A stretch of DNA of 64,000 bases from Poritiphilus sp965212595. Its GTDB lineage: Bacteria > Bacteroidota > Bacteroidia > Flavobacteriales > Flavobacteriaceae. Below the pieces are notes generated by a model that searched no databases, was not told the DNA's origin, and saw nothing but the letters and a program-made list of their open reading frames with translations. The stretch lies in contig CBDBVE010000005.1 in the NCBI GenBank assembly GCA_965212595.1, positions 62,001 through 126,000 of the forward strand. Direction: 5' to 3'. Positions 45,701 to 55,828 of the stretch are shown one piece after another; the first letter of the stretch is position 1, and every line of letters begins with the position of its first letter. The position numbers were made by a program, and so were the translations under genes.

Positions 45701-48700
45701 ACGGAACTTCTATTTGATAAAAGTTCTCTGAGAAGTCAGTACCAATTCTAAGAAACCCAACAAGCGGTACATCATCGTCTAAATAGTCTGAGTCCATTAT
45801 TTTTTCGGCATGCATAAACATCTTAATACGTTCGTACTGCCGTACATCAATATTTACATTTTTGAACACGCCTCTCGAATCTTCAGACTCCAGGTTTTCG
45901 ACTACAAAAGAGAGCGACTGCTCATTTTGCCTAATGATGGTATTGTTATTATTCAATTGCTCTCGTACCACGCCCGGAGGTAAGACATAGGGTATAGGAA
46001 TTCTCGAATTGTTCTCTTCAATATTCACAGTGTTGACATCTACGAGTGTCCCGTCATCTTCAGGATCATCTTCATTGGTCTGAAGTGTCCTGGTGTAAGA
46101 TCTCCAATCACCTCTTACCAGGTCTAAGGTCGCGAAACGAAGTACCACATCGTCGGTGAAGCCGGTAAGGTACATCCGCATAAAACTGACCGATCTGAAA
46201 TCTGTGATGCCACCAACGGCATCTGTAAAATCGCTAAGTGGTATTTTGTATTGAATCCATCTTCTGTTCAGCTGGTCGCCATTAGGTAAATTAGGGGTAA
46301 CTCCTTCCTTAATGTCGGTTACGTACTGGTCGTCTATAGACGTATTAGGCCGTATGGGTATGCGATACTCATAATAGCTGTTAATGGTATTCATTGTAAG
46401 GTCTCTATCAACATCCTCAACGTCTGGCAGGGTGGTAGATCCTCTGTCTGTATTTGTTACAGACACCGGAGAATTTCCTTCGGTATTATTAAAATCAAAA
46501 TAGCGTTCCAGAATGCCTCCATCACGATTCAGATAGTAGACATAATTATCAAGGGCGGGATCTTCTGCCGGGCCGTTATATCCTTGCGCGGCTTCTTCTG
46601 CATCAGATAAACCATCGAAGCCGATATCCTGAAGACTTCGGTTTGCCTCGTCTGCATCGAAAGCGTAAACCAGGGATTGTGTTGCGGGGACTTTACCCCA
46701 AACAGTGGTTGTGGTAAGGTCGTTGCTATTTACTCCAGGCAGGCCATTTTCGTATTGTTTTCTACCATCCTCTAAAATGTCTTCAGAAATATTACCAAGA
46801 TTGATAACCAATTCACCGGGGCCAGTTGCTACACCATCCACATAGGGGTCCATTACCCAGAATTGAACAAACTCTACATTTGACTGTTCAAAATTTGTAC
46901 TTGTAAGCGATCGCATGACCCCTCCCCACTTTTCGGTTGGTAGTTCTGCCGCAAAGTTGGGATTGGTGTTGTAAGGCCCTTTCGTATTTGGGTAATAGGC
47001 AAGGTCTAAGGTGTTTTGCACCGTAGTTTGCCCCTGAGCAATATCTACCTGAGGGAAAACCTCATCAATAAAAATTCTTCGTGTTTCGTTAAAAGAGATG
47101 TCGTTATCACTTATCCCTGAAGGCCTTTGATTGGTATAAAAGATTGGATCTATGGTATACCAGGCCATTTTGGCTCTTTCGTAACCTGTTTCCAGGTCCT
47201 CTTCGCCTTCATCGAGAAATTCTAAAGGGGTACTGGCAAGGCTCCAACCCAGGGAAGAACGTATATCTATTAGCGCCTGAGCGCCCTCAAAATCATCTAA
47301 ATAAGTCGTAGTCTCCCCTCTGAAATCTGCGTTTTTTGGAGAATTTGGCCTTAGAAAAGCCACTTCTCCCCTAACCGAAAGATTTGAGGGTACATCTGTA
47401 TCAATGTTCGGTAGCTTGTTAGCCAGCCTGGTTAAAAATGGGATTTCTGTAGAGAAGTTTCCGTTAAGCCCAAAAATCGTGTTGTTTACAGGTTCTACCC
47501 CAAAGTTCGATTTTTGAGTAAGTGGGCGTTCATTTAAGTTGAGTAAAGTAGCGCCAAGGACAAAATTCGGATTAAACTGATGTTCAACATTAATTCCGGT
47601 AAACCTCCTGGTTTGTTGGCCAAAGACCGCGTTATTCTCTACGGAGATATTTATGGGTGTGTTTGAGGCTTCAAGACTAGGGTCAAGAATCTGAACCGTA
47701 CCTGCCTGGTAGTTCACGGTATAATCTATTCCTTCCTGAAGTTGGCGTCCCCCCGCCGTGACCCGTACAGATCCTCTTGGCACATTAAAAGCACCAATAG
47801 GAATTCCGTTACTACCTTCCGACTTGTAACGCCCTTTTAGCCTAAATCTGTTTTTCTCAGCATCCTCAAGTGAAGCGGCCTTGGTCTGGGAATACATATT
47901 CCTAAAGACGTATTTTTGCTGATTTTCATTATAGCCCTGATCGTTCTCCACTTCATAAGTTCCGCCACCCAGAAGGTCGAATAAATACGCTCCAAAAGGC
48001 TCTACTTTGGTGAAAACAATCTGTCCATTCTGAGTATCTACAGTAATTCCGGGTACAAAATCGAAAAAACCGTCCCCACCTGGTTGTACATCATTGTAAA
48101 CATTAAGCCTGTCTAAATTAAAGACATCGATAAGAATACGATCCTGCAAGCCGTCTGGCCAGCCACTTCCTGGGCCTTCCACCACTGGAGTGATATAGTT
48201 TCTTGGAGTTGACTCTGTATATAGAATATTTAGCTTAAAATCTTCCTGACTCAATTGAAAAGCACCAGTGGAGTAGATGTTTTTCATCATCAGATCCCAG
48301 ATGGGATCACCCACATTGGTGATGTTACTTTTTAACAGCTTAAGAATAAGCGTATTGTTGTTGATTTGGGGGTCTACCCCACCCGAGACCGTCGTAGCAT
48401 CGAGACCTCCATTAGCAAACTCTCCAACCTGAAAAACCTCGCCGTTAAAGGTATATTGAAAGGCGACACCAAGTACTTCATCGTTACTCAATCTTTGGTT
48501 AAGAGAAATATATCCCAATTGCGAATTAAAGTTATAGTCTCTCCCCAGTTCTAGCTTCCTTGCATTCTCTAAAATGGCATAGTCGAAGCCCTGGTTAACC
48601 TGATACCCGGTTGCAATGGTAAAGCCGTTATCTACGGTAGCAATATCTCTGATGGCCGAATTCAGCACACCCCCCGCACCGATTAAAGTGGGATCGTAGT

Positions 48701-49883
48701 CGTTGGCTCCGTTTCGCGGAAGATTTGGATTGGCGCCGGAAATATTAAAAAAACCGGCCGGTTCACCGCCTGCCAGTCCAATTCGTGTATCAGTTGCATT
48801 AGTTTCACCCAAATCCTGAATTGCTACTACATTTCTGACGTTTAAGGTTTGCTGACTTCTATTGGTTACCCAAACCTCTAAACGGGTAATTTGTACCTGG
48901 CTGTTGATATAAGGGTAAAACTGAAGCGCGTCATCGTATTGATCTCTAAAAAACTGCGCTAAGAAGAAGTGTTTATCTTCATCATAATCGAGTGCGGTAA
49001 GTTCGAACTCACTTAATGTTCCCCCACCCTGGGCTACCACGGTATTGTTCTGGGAACGCTGTTCAGAAAAGACAGCTGTCACGGTTGTCTTACCAAACTG
49101 CAATTGTGTTTTAACACCAAAAAGGCTTTGTGCTCCGGTGATAAGCGAACTATTTAGGGGCATATTCACATTACCGATCTCTATTTTCCTGATGATATCG
49201 TCCTCGGTAGGTGTATAATCTAGTTTTACCAGGTTTTGAAAGTCGAAAGTAGCCTCGGTATCGTAGTTTGCGGTAACCTGCAAGCGCTCGCCTATCTTAC
49301 CTAACATACTCAGGCTAATACGTTGGTCAAAATCAAAAGAGAGGTTCGTTCGGTTTCTCGGAGAAAGCGCCGGGTTGTCATTCTTTTGCCAGATAACCCC
49401 AAGATCCATTGCTACTGAACCTTGTGGAATTACCTCAATAGTATTTCCACCAAATACCGACTCAAAGAAGCTGTTATTTACGTAGAAATTGGGTAATAAA
49501 TTTTTTCTCGCCTCTTCACTCCCCTCTTTCTTTCCTGAAAAAGCGTCAATTTTTTCCTTAAAATAAGCCTTCATACCTTCTTTCCGGACTAGTTCATAAA
49601 ACTGTTCAGGGGTAAGAATCACAGGGTAGTTAATATCAAAATCTCCTACGGATTCTGTGTAGATATAGCGGTCTAGTGTGGGGTCATAAGTGTATTTAGA
49701 GACAATACTTTCAGGGTTTTCAAGCGAAATTCTCCCCAGGGCAATTCCGGTTTTTACAGAATCGGCTTCTTGCTCATTTGTCTCCTGAGCCCAGATATTT
49801 TGGCCTGTGCCAACTAAAATAATGGATAGGAAAAAAAGCTTAAATAAGTATGATTTAAGAAATAATCTTGCCCCTGTTTTCAA
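42771..49883 (-). CDS. sprA: SprA, T9SS outer membrane translocon
   Basis: A 2370-residue protein, the normal SprA size, with a signal peptide (MKTGARLFLKSYLFKLFFLS...) and numerous predicted beta strands forming the giant single-chain 36-strand barrel through which T9SS cargo crosses the outer membrane. Recognisable SprA features include SPRNRTNLSFDFDQRISLSM near residue 190, the TYLDDFEGAQ motif, and the C-terminal strand GFTLRYNFGN. The gene is intact over 7.1 kb. It is 5 bases from ruvA, in the ruvA-sprA order conserved in Flavobacteriaceae. It serves the adhesin and PorP/SprF proteins encoded elsewhere in this window. Confidence 0.96.
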   Translation of the reverse strand: MKTGARLFLKSYLFKLFFLSIILVGTGQNIWAQETNEQEADSVKTGIALGRISLENPESIVSKYTYDPTLDRYIYTESVGDFDINYPVILTPEQFYELVRKEGMKAYFKEKIDAFSGKKEGSEEARKNLLPNFYVNNSFFESVFGGNTIEVIPQGSVAMDLGVIWQKNDNPALSPRNRTNLSFDFDQRISLSMLGKIGERLQVTANYDTEATFDFQNLVKLDYTPTEDDIIRKIEIGNVNMPLNSSLITGAQSLFGVKTQLQFGKTTVTAVFSEQRSQNNTVVAQGGGTLSEFELTALDYDEDKHFFLAQFFRDQYDDALQFYPYINSQVQITRLEVWVTNRSQQTLNVRNVVAIQDLGETNATDTRIGLAGGEPAGFFNISGANPNLPRNGANDYDPTLIGAGGVLNSAIRDIATVDNGFTIATGYQVNQGFDYAILENARKLELGRDYNFNSQLGYISLNQRLSNDEVLGVAFQYTFNGEVFQVGEFANGGLDATTVSGGVDPQINNNTLILKLLKSNITNVGDPIWDLMMKNIYSTGAFQLSQEDFKLNILYTESTPRNYITPVVEGPGSGWPDGLQDRILIDVFNLDRLNVYNDVQPGGDGFFDFVPGITVDTQNGQIVFTKVEPFGAYLFDLLGGGTYEVENDQGYNENQQKYVFRNMYSQTKAASLEDAEKNRFRLKGRYKSEGSNGIPIGAFNVPRGSVRVTAGGRQLQEGIDYTVNYQAGTVQILDPSLEASNTPINISVENNAVFGQQTRRFTGINVEHQFNPNFVLGATLLNLNERPLTQKSNFGVEPVNNTIFGLNGNFSTEIPFLTRLANKLPNIDTDVPSNLSVRGEVAFLRPNSPKNADFRGETTTYLDDFEGAQALIDIRSSLGWSLASTPLEFLDEGEEDLETGYERAKMAWYTIDPIFYTNQRPSGISDNDISFNETRRIFIDEVFPQVDIAQGQTTVQNTLDLAYYPNTKGPYNTNPNFAAELPTEKWGGVMRSLTSTNFEQSNVEFVQFWVMDPYVDGVATGPGELVINLGNISEDILEDGRKQYENGLPGVNSNDLTTTTVWGKVPATQSLVYAFDADEANRSLQDIGFDGLSDAEEAAQGYNGPAEDPALDNYVYYLNRDGGILERYFDFNNTEGNSPVSVTNTDRGSTTLPDVEDVDRDLTMNTINSYYEYRIPIRPNTSIDDQYVTDIKEGVTPNLPNGDQLNRRWIQYKIPLSDFTDAVGGITDFRSVSFMRMYLTGFTDDVVLRFATLDLVRGDWRSYTRTLQTNEDDPEDDGTLVDVNTVNIEENNSRIPIPYVLPPGVVREQLNNNNTIIRQNEQSLSFVVENLESEDSRGVFKNVNIDVRQYERIKMFMHAEKIMDSDYLDDDVPLVGFLRIGTDFSENFYQIEVPLQFTPFTATSAEDIWPDINELDIALSDLNKVKSQGIADQTLGDINYYEVVGGEVIPVDEFAPRTPGQLRIGIRGNPSLGSIRSMMVGVKNIDNIPARGEVWFNELRLAGLDNNGGWAAVAAIDANMADFANVSATGSTSTSGFGAIDQMPNERAREDAIAYDVVTNVEIGQLFPKKWNLQIPFNYGFSEQLITPEFDPVYDDLKLDDRIDAATSQEEADEIKEQAEDYTKRTSINFIGVRKNRGEEAEANFYDIENFTFNYSYNETDHRDFEIASLRDQSVTTGFVYNHNFKPVPVAPFAKKDSLFTGRYWQWLKDLNFNLLPASISVQSDINRQFNQQRFRDVLEPGVERLELPLLQQRNYLFNWQYALNYSLTRSLRINLTTSNNNIVRNYFSDELDLDGNPLINQDLNLWDGFFDIGEPNRHAQQMQINYELPFSKIPILDFINAQYTYTSNFDWQRGGDAIREVTGENINTVQNANTHSLTASLSMQRFYDQIGLKKPDTKGAAAPDRRDKAGNPASDAPSTPKKRSGLFNTAIDIVTMVKRLNINYSENNGQVLPGYTQSIGFIGTARPTLGFVFGSQADVRFEAARNGWLTTFPEFNEQFIKTTNRQLDITATAQPVQDLTIDLTANRQFSSSLQENFKIENGEYIQQTPNTFGNFSISTMMIGTVFSKSDEITSDNFEKFKENRITIANRLLSDRGKPDIGVDEDGFPIRYGKTSQDVLLPAFFAAYTGQDVNRVNLDAFREIPIPNWNIKYTGLMKNKWFKKKFKRFSLTHGYRASYSINSFQTNLELQNTSIDPETEDFRPENIYNNVVLTDQFNPLMRVDFEMKNSLSILAEVRTDRALSLSFDNNLLTEINGKEYTLGLGYRFKDVKFVTNIGGEKTRLKGDLNLKADLTLRDNITIIRNLDIDNNQITSGQNLLSIKFTADYALSKNLNALFFYDHSFSQFAVSTAFPQTTINTGFTLRYNFGN

Positions 49884-49888
49884 ACTTG

Positions 49889-50470
49889 TTACAAATTTTT
49901 AAGCGAAAGTTTAATAATACCTTCTACGCTTATGGAAGGATCTTGGATTAACACCTTGTCTACCACCTTCTCGGCTTGCTTTCTTGCAAATCCCAGAACC
50001 TCTAAAGCAGATAACGCTTCTTCCTTACTTGTATTGTTTGAATTCACCGAAACTTCATCAATATCATAGATTTTTAAAATCTTGTCTTTTAGATCCAGAA
50101 TTACCCTTTGCGCAGTTTTTGCGCCAATCCCTTTTATCGCCTGAATTGACGGTACATCTCCCCCCGCTATGGCGTCCCTAATCTGGGCGGGGCTTAGCGA
50201 AGAAAGCATGGTCCTGGCAGTGCTCGATCCAATGCCTGAAACAGACAGGAGTAAACGAAATATTTCACGCTCAGATCTTTCAGCAAAACCAAATAAGATA
50301 TGGGCGTCTTCCCTTACCTGTAGGTGCGTAAATAGTCGGATGTTTTCCTGATCCTGGATTTTCGAAAAAGTGTTTAGGGAGATATTTACAAAATAACCCA
50401 CTCCTGCGCACTCAATAATCACATAAGTCGGGTTCTTTTCTACTAGTTTTCCATTGAGATGGGTAATCAT
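49889..50470 (-). CDS. ruvA: Holliday junction DNA helicase subunit RuvA
   Basis: A 193-residue protein that tetramerises on Holliday junctions and loads RuvB. Typical start MITHLNGKLVEKNPTYVIIECAGVGYFVNIS, central helix-hairpin-helix motifs (LLSVSGIGSSTARTMLS and IKGIGAKTAQRVILDLKDK) and a C-terminal RuvB-binding domain (EALSALEVLGFARKQAEK). ruvB and ruvC are not here. It lies between maeB and sprA with short gaps, so it may be part of one long transcript. Confidence 0.96.
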   Translation of the reverse strand: MITHLNGKLVEKNPTYVIIECAGVGYFVNISLNTFSKIQDQENIRLFTHLQVREDAHILFGFAERSEREIFRLLLSVSGIGSSTARTMLSSLSPAQIRDAIAGGDVPSIQAIKGIGAKTAQRVILDLKDKILKIYDIDEVSVNSNNTSKEEALSALEVLGFARKQAEKVVDKVLIQDPSISVEGIIKLSLKNL

Positions 50471-50505
50471 TTGTATCTGTTAGGTTGCTGGTTCGTTTTA
50501 TGAGT

Positions 50506-52803
50506 TCAAATATAGCCTAGTTTAGCCCGTTTGCGCTTCTCCCTTTCCTGCGCATCTATAACAGCTACTGCTGTCATATTTACCATTTCCTCTACGCTGG
50601 CACCTAGCTGTAAAATATGGGCAGATTTTCTTAGGCCTACCATAATTGGGCCAATAGAAACAGCCTTATTAAGACCCTTTAGCAATTTATAAGTTATGTT
50701 AGCCGCTTCCAGATTTGGAAAAATAAAAGCATTTACCTTTTTCCCGGCAAGCCTGGAAAATGGAAAATTGCTGGCGCACAAATCCATCGAAAGCGCGAAG
50801 TCTGTCTGAATTTCTCCATCAACAACAAGATCTGGGTTTCTTTCATGCAGCAACTTTACAGCCTCTCGTACTTTTCGGGCATTGGGATGGTTAGAAGACC
50901 CATAATTTGCATAGGAAAGCATCGCCATGACGGGGTCAAAACCAAAAGTTGTAGCCACATTTGCAGTCATTTGGGCTATTTCTGCCAGTTCTTCCGCATT
51001 CGGGTCTATGTTGATCGAAGTATCCGCTAAGAAAAGAGGACCTCGATCAGTAATCATAATGTTAACAGTGGCTGCCCTTGTTACATTTTTAGCCTTGCCC
51101 ATAACCTCAAAAATGGGTTTGACAACGGTATTGTATGCTCTAGAATGGCCAGAAATCATTCCATCAGCATCGCCCTCAACTACCATCATCGCCGCAAAAT
51201 AGTTACGGCGCTTCATAATAATGCGAGCGCTGTACTCTGTAACCCCTTTTCTCTTGCGGGCTTCCCAGAATTTTTTGGCATAAGCTCTTCGCACCTTCAC
51301 AATATCATCAGAATTAGGATCTATAACCTGTACATCTGCATCAAATTCTAACTCTTTTTTGAGCTTTGCTATAACGTCTTTTTTTCCGAGTAAAATAGGT
51401 TGAGCAATGCCTTCTTCATGTGCTATTTGAGCTGCCTTAAGCACGTCTAGCTGGTCTGCTTCGGCAAAAACAATTTTCTTAGGATTTATCTTGGCCCTAT
51501 TATGCAAAAGCCTAACCACCTTGTTATCATTTCCCGAACGCGCCAATAGTTCTTCTGAGTACTTTTCCCAATCTGTAATAGGCGCTTTTGCAACCCCGCT
51601 TTCAATAGCTGCCTTGGCAACCGCCGGAGGTATCTGTGAGATCAACCTATTATCAAAGGGTTTTGGGATGATATAGTCCTTGCCGAAAGTAAGACGTGTT
51701 TCCCCGTAAGCAATATTTACCTGCTCAGGGACAGGCTCTTTTGCCAACTGGGCCAGCGCCTTAACAGCAGCCATTTTCATTTCCTCATTTATGCTGGTAG
51801 CTCGGACATCCAAAGCCCCTCTAAAAATGAAAGGAAACCCTAATACGTTATTCACCTGATTAGGATGATCTGAGCGACCAGTGGCCATAATAATGTCATC
51901 TCTTGTCTTGCAAGCCAAGCCATATTTTATCTCTGGATCAGGGTTTGCCATGGCAAAAACGATAGGGTTTTTCGCCATGGTTTTTAGCATATCGGGACTT
52001 ACGATATCCGCCATTGAAAGACCAATAAAGACATCTGAATCTTTCATCGCATCGGCTAAACTATCTATTTTCCTGCCGGTAGCAAACTCCGACTTTTCTG
52101 GGCTGAGTTCTTTCCGGTCTTTTCTGATAACTCCTTTGCTATCAAGCATTACAATATTTTCAGCCTTTGCCCCGCAGGCTTTGTACAAACGGGCAGATGA
52201 AACAGCGGCCGCACCTGCTCCACTAACTACAATTTTTACCTTTTCAATCTTCTTATTAGCAAGCTCCACAGCATTCAGCAAGGCCGCAGCCGAAATTATT
52301 GCTGTCCCATGCTGGTCGTCGTGCATTACAGGAATATCCAATTCTTCTTTTAGGCGCCGTTCTATTTCAAATGCCTCAGGAGCTTTTATGTCCTCTAGGT
52401 TAATACCTCCAAAAGTGGGAGCTATGGTTTTAACCGTCTCTACAAATTTGTCAACATCTTTGGTATCGAGTTCTATATCAACACCATCGATATCTGCAAA
52501 AATTTTAAAAAGCAGGCTTTTCCCTTCCATTACAGGTTTGGAGGCCTCCGGACCTATATCTCCCAGTCCCAATACTGCGGTCCCATTAGAGATAACGGCC
52601 ACAATATTTCCCTTGGCAGTATATTGGTAAACATTATTTTTATCTTTCTTAATTTCCAGGCAGGGTTCTGCAACCCCGGGGGAATAGGCCAGGGCTAAAT
52701 CGCGCTGGGTGGAATAGGGTTTGGTAGGGACGATTTTGATCTTACCAGGTTGCGGTTTGGAATGATATATCAATGCTTCTTTACGGCCTTTTTCAGTGCT
52801 CAT
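50506..52803 (-). CDS. maeB: NADP-dependent malic enzyme (MaeB type)
   Basis: Decarboxylates malate to pyruvate, making NADPH. The 765-residue length is that of the hybrid MaeB form: malic enzyme N-terminal part (AYSPGVAEPCLEI), NAD(P)-binding domain (VVSGAGAAAVSSARLY) up to about residue 420, then a phosphotransacetylase-like C-terminal domain (about 430-760) that is regulatory rather than catalytic in studied enzymes. It is upstream of ruvA and sprA (35-base gap to ruvA). Confidence 0.95.
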   Translation of the reverse strand: MSTEKGRKEALIYHSKPQPGKIKIVPTKPYSTQRDLALAYSPGVAEPCLEIKKDKNNVYQYTAKGNIVAVISNGTAVLGLGDIGPEASKPVMEGKSLLFKIFADIDGVDIELDTKDVDKFVETVKTIAPTFGGINLEDIKAPEAFEIERRLKEELDIPVMHDDQHGTAIISAAALLNAVELANKKIEKVKIVVSGAGAAAVSSARLYKACGAKAENIVMLDSKGVIRKDRKELSPEKSEFATGRKIDSLADAMKDSDVFIGLSMADIVSPDMLKTMAKNPIVFAMANPDPEIKYGLACKTRDDIIMATGRSDHPNQVNNVLGFPFIFRGALDVRATSINEEMKMAAVKALAQLAKEPVPEQVNIAYGETRLTFGKDYIIPKPFDNRLISQIPPAVAKAAIESGVAKAPITDWEKYSEELLARSGNDNKVVRLLHNRAKINPKKIVFAEADQLDVLKAAQIAHEEGIAQPILLGKKDVIAKLKKELEFDADVQVIDPNSDDIVKVRRAYAKKFWEARKRKGVTEYSARIIMKRRNYFAAMMVVEGDADGMISGHSRAYNTVVKPIFEVMGKAKNVTRAATVNIMITDRGPLFLADTSINIDPNAEELAEIAQMTANVATTFGFDPVMAMLSYANYGSSNHPNARKVREAVKLLHERNPDLVVDGEIQTDFALSMDLCASNFPFSRLAGKKVNAFIFPNLEAANITYKLLKGLNKAVSIGPIMVGLRKSAHILQLGASVEEMVNMTAVAVIDAQEREKRKRAKLGYI

Positions 52804-52820
52804 ATAGTGAATTTGAATAG

Positions 52821-52828
52821 CAAATTTA
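52821..52828 (-). promoter_or_regulatory. -7 box for maeB
   Basis: Minus-strand TAAATTTG, exact TAnnTTTG match, 17 bases before the start codon. No TTG at 17-23 bases. Confidence 0.4.
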
Positions 52829-52882
52829 AGGGTATTCTGATTAAAAAGGCGGGTAAAACTTATTATTAGGGAAGACCCATAA

Positions 52883-52912
52883 AAAAAGCACCAACCAGAG
52901 TTCGTGCTTTTT
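52883..52912 (-). terminator. Intrinsic terminator of the SSS symporter gene
   Basis: Nine-pair stem AAAAAGCAC/GTGCTTTTT (52883-52891 with 52904-52912, 12-base loop) with a further T-run on the minus strand, 19 bases past the symporter stop codon. Confidence 0.85.
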
Positions 52913-52931
52913 GGGAATTAATACAGTAGAT

Positions 52932-54647
52932 TTACAAGAACGAGCCGACGACTATTGCCGTAATTATCAAAAGAATTATGGCCAAATACCTGTAATTCTT
53001 AAACCATGGCAATGCCTTAAGTTCCTCAGTTTCATCTGTAAATAATTTCTTCTTATAGGTGTATTCCGCAACTTTCTGTGCTTCTGGCTTAGCTGTGGCC
53101 AAACTGACAACGATATGCACAATAAGGCTTAAAACAAATAGGATATTTGCTTTAGCAAGGAAATGATATTCGTTTAATTCGGGTGAAATATCGTAAGCAG
53201 CCGAGAGAATCATAAAGAGTGCAAAGGCACCTCCTACCAAAAGGCTTACGAAAGCTCCGGTACCATTGGCTCTTTTCCAGAACAAACCAAGGATAAAGGC
53301 CGATACAACTGGCGGACTGGTAAATGCAATCACCAGCTGAAGGTAGCTCCATAATGAATCACTTACCCTCTCAATAAACGGCACCCATGCCGAGGCCAAA
53401 ACCACCAGCACCAAAGTGGCAATCTGCCCTGCTCTCACCAACTGTTTACTGGTGAGTTCCGGTTTTAATTGTTTTACAAAATCCATGGTTATCAAAGTGG
53501 ATGCAGAATTGAAGGTTGCTGAGACCGAAGACATCATAGCAGCCAGCAATCCGGCCACCACCAAACCAAGCACTCCCGTTGGTAATAACTCGAAGAGCAA
53601 CACCGGATAGGTAAGGTTAGGGCAGTCTGCAAGATTGTTACACAAACCGCCGTCTGCTAGGGGGTAGTTTAAACCAGAAATGTCTAAAGTGCTAAAAAGC
53701 AGAAGTGCTAAAACGCCTGGCACCACCATTATGAACACAACAGGAAGTTTCAACAGCCCTGCAAAAAGGGCTCCCCATCTTCCGTGATTTAGATCCTTGG
53801 CACCAAGTACGCGCTGCACCATGAATTGGTTGTTTGCCCAGAAATAAAAGCCCAAAAGCGGGACACCGGTTAAAAGTCCCCACCAGGGCATAAATTCATC
53901 ATTATCGGGCCTTACAAGGCTAAAAACTTCTCCCGAATTGGCCGGAATAAATTTGCCTTCAGCGGCCCTATCACCAAAATTTACGTCGCCAGCAGCCAAC
54001 ATTCCGTCTAATTTAGACATCATGGTATTCCAGCCGCCTCCCAGTTCTTCAAAGGCGAAATATGTCAGTAAGCACGAGCCAATGATTAACAGAACGGCTT
54101 GGATTACTTCTGTTTGAATCACCGAGTTAAGGCCTCCCGGAATGGTGTAGGCCGCAGCTGCCACAGCAAGCATAATGATAATATATGTGGAGCTGATATC
54201 CGGAAATAGCAGCTTTAAAACAATACTTCCAACATACAAACCTGCAGCGGTATCAACGAGCACATTGCCTAAGATGGTAATGAAAGAAAAGTAATACCGA
54301 GACCTTCGGTCATATCTCCGCTCAATAAACTCGGGCATGGTATACACCCCGGATCTCAGGTAAAATGGCAAAAAGAAAATGGCAAAGAAAATAAGGATTA
54401 CAACGGCAAACCATTCGTAGTTGTAGACATTAACGTTGGTTTGAAAGCCATCGGAAGCCAATCCTACCAGGGTAGAGCTCGAAATGTTCGCGGAAAAAAG
54501 CGCAATTCCAACTATGGGCCAGGTCATGGTTCTTCCACCCAAAAAATAATCCTCAGAGCTGCTTCTTTTTGATTTGGAAATCCCGTAGATGATAATGCCG
54601 ACCAGGGTAGACCAGAATGACGACAATATCAAGAGTTTGCAATCCAC
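52932..54647 (-). CDS. Sodium/solute symporter (SGLT-like)
   Basis: A 571-residue SSS-family carrier of the sodium/sugar cotransporter type, with about 14 helices. It contains SSEDYFLGGRTMTWPIVGIALFSANIS, which is the typical start of the SGLT/putP core, and the sodium-site helices. Sugars or myo-inositol are the usual substrates but amino acids cannot be excluded. It is monocistronic: terminator downstream, and 227 bases without another gene (54648-54874) upstream; this gap is A+T-rich, and I saw no clear promoter. Confidence 0.9.
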   Translation of the reverse strand: MDCKLLILSSFWSTLVGIIIYGISKSKRSSSEDYFLGGRTMTWPIVGIALFSANISSSTLVGLASDGFQTNVNVYNYEWFAVVILIFFAIFFLPFYLRSGVYTMPEFIERRYDRRSRYYFSFITILGNVLVDTAAGLYVGSIVLKLLFPDISSTYIIIMLAVAAAAYTIPGGLNSVIQTEVIQAVLLIIGSCLLTYFAFEELGGGWNTMMSKLDGMLAAGDVNFGDRAAEGKFIPANSGEVFSLVRPDNDEFMPWWGLLTGVPLLGFYFWANNQFMVQRVLGAKDLNHGRWGALFAGLLKLPVVFIMVVPGVLALLLFSTLDISGLNYPLADGGLCNNLADCPNLTYPVLLFELLPTGVLGLVVAGLLAAMMSSVSATFNSASTLITMDFVKQLKPELTSKQLVRAGQIATLVLVVLASAWVPFIERVSDSLWSYLQLVIAFTSPPVVSAFILGLFWKRANGTGAFVSLLVGGAFALFMILSAAYDISPELNEYHFLAKANILFVLSLIVHIVVSLATAKPEAQKVAEYTYKKKLFTDETEELKALPWFKNYRYLAIILLIITAIVVGSFL

Positions 54648-54874
54648 CCATAATATCGTAAAGTTTAGTTAGTTTAGTTTTTTAGCAATTCGGTTTCGAA
54701 TTTCCAAAAATCTGGTAGCTTCAACTTATCTACTACTTACTCAGAAGCTCTAAATCTTGAAGAATTCGCAAAACCGAACAATTTCCTAATATAGGATTTT
54801 TGAGGTTTTCTTAAAAAAATCTTAATAAGAAAAACAGAAACTTTAACATCGAAAACGTTGTAGTGCTTATGCGA

Positions 54875-55793
54875 TCACTTTAAAAACTCGATATTTCGTT
54901 TTAGCCCAGAAAATTTGGTTCGCTTAACCGCTGATTTTTTGAAGACTTTCCGAAATACCTCCTCGGTAATTTCGTCCCAATCGCTTTTGGTCATGGAAAG
55001 TAATTCTGGATTAGGCTGAAACAAGGGTTCATTGTGCGGTTTTGAAAAGCGGTTCCAGGGGCAAACATCCTGGCAGACATCACAGCCAAACATCCAGTCT
55101 TCAAATTGGCCCTGAACCGAAATTGGAATCTCGTTTTTCAATTCGATAGTGAAATACGAAATGCATTTACTCCCATCAACTACATAAGGTTCAACAATTG
55201 CCTGTGTAGGGCAGGCATCAATACATGCAGTACAGCTACCACAATGGTCTGTAACCGGCGTGTCATATTCCAGTTCCAGGTCTACGATAAGCTCTGCAAT
55301 GAAATAGAAAGATCCCAGCTGTTGGGTTAAGAGGTTGCTGTGTTTTCCCATCCAACCCAAACCGCTTTTGGCCGCCCAGGCCTTATCCAACACCGGTGCC
55401 GAATCTACAAAAGCTCTACCGTTGACTTCGCCGATCTGTTCAGAAATAAATTGATGGAGCTCGCGAAGTTTAGCTTTAATGACATGGTGATAATCCTGGC
55501 CATAAGCGTATTTAGAGATCTTATAACTGCCCTCGGCCTGTTGTTCTTCAGGATAATAATTGAGCAATAACGAAATCACCGATTTGGCACCATCTACCAG
55601 TAGTCTGGGATCAAGGCGTTTGTCGAAGTGGTTTTCCATGTATTGCATTTCGCCATGCATGTCTTGTTTGAGCCATTTTCTAGTCTGGGAGCTTCTTCTT
55701 CCAAAAATTCAGCTTTAGAAATACCACAAGACAAAAAACCGAGGCGTTTGGCTTCGGTTTTATAAGTGTCGTATGTTTTTTAGCTGTACCCAA
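54875..55793 (-). pseudogene. queG: Epoxyqueuosine reductase (frameshifted)
   Basis: Reduces epoxyqueuosine to queuosine in tRNA. The largest open frame (54875-55660) gives 261 residues with both 4Fe-4S motifs, CGSCTACIDACPTQA and CDVCQDVCPWNRF, but lacks the N-terminal segment. Upstream, reading continues in other frames as APRLE then EAKRLGFLSCGISKAEFLEE, then AKKHTTLIK; restoring one A in each of two A4 tracts (55676-55679 and 55758-55761) rejoins these into a standard QueG N-terminus. The most upstream possible start is a TTG at 55793; no ATG is seen. Either two single-base deletions inactivated it or the sequence is wrong there. The C-terminal part is sound. Confidence 0.85.
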
Positions 55794-55828
55794 TCTATTT
55801 GGTGGTGATGAGCTAAGGTACAAACCTT

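Noticed and set aside
51881..52630. 249-codon open frame opposite the malic enzyme gene
   Set aside because: Antisense to a well-supported, intact gene; composition is that of a shadow frame and it shows no domain.
55730..55768. Terminator-like hairpin (AAAACCGA ... TCGGTTTT) in the queG 5' part
   Set aside because: It falls exactly on the codons for the conserved QueG segment EAKRLGF, so the inverted repeat is explained by the coding sequence.
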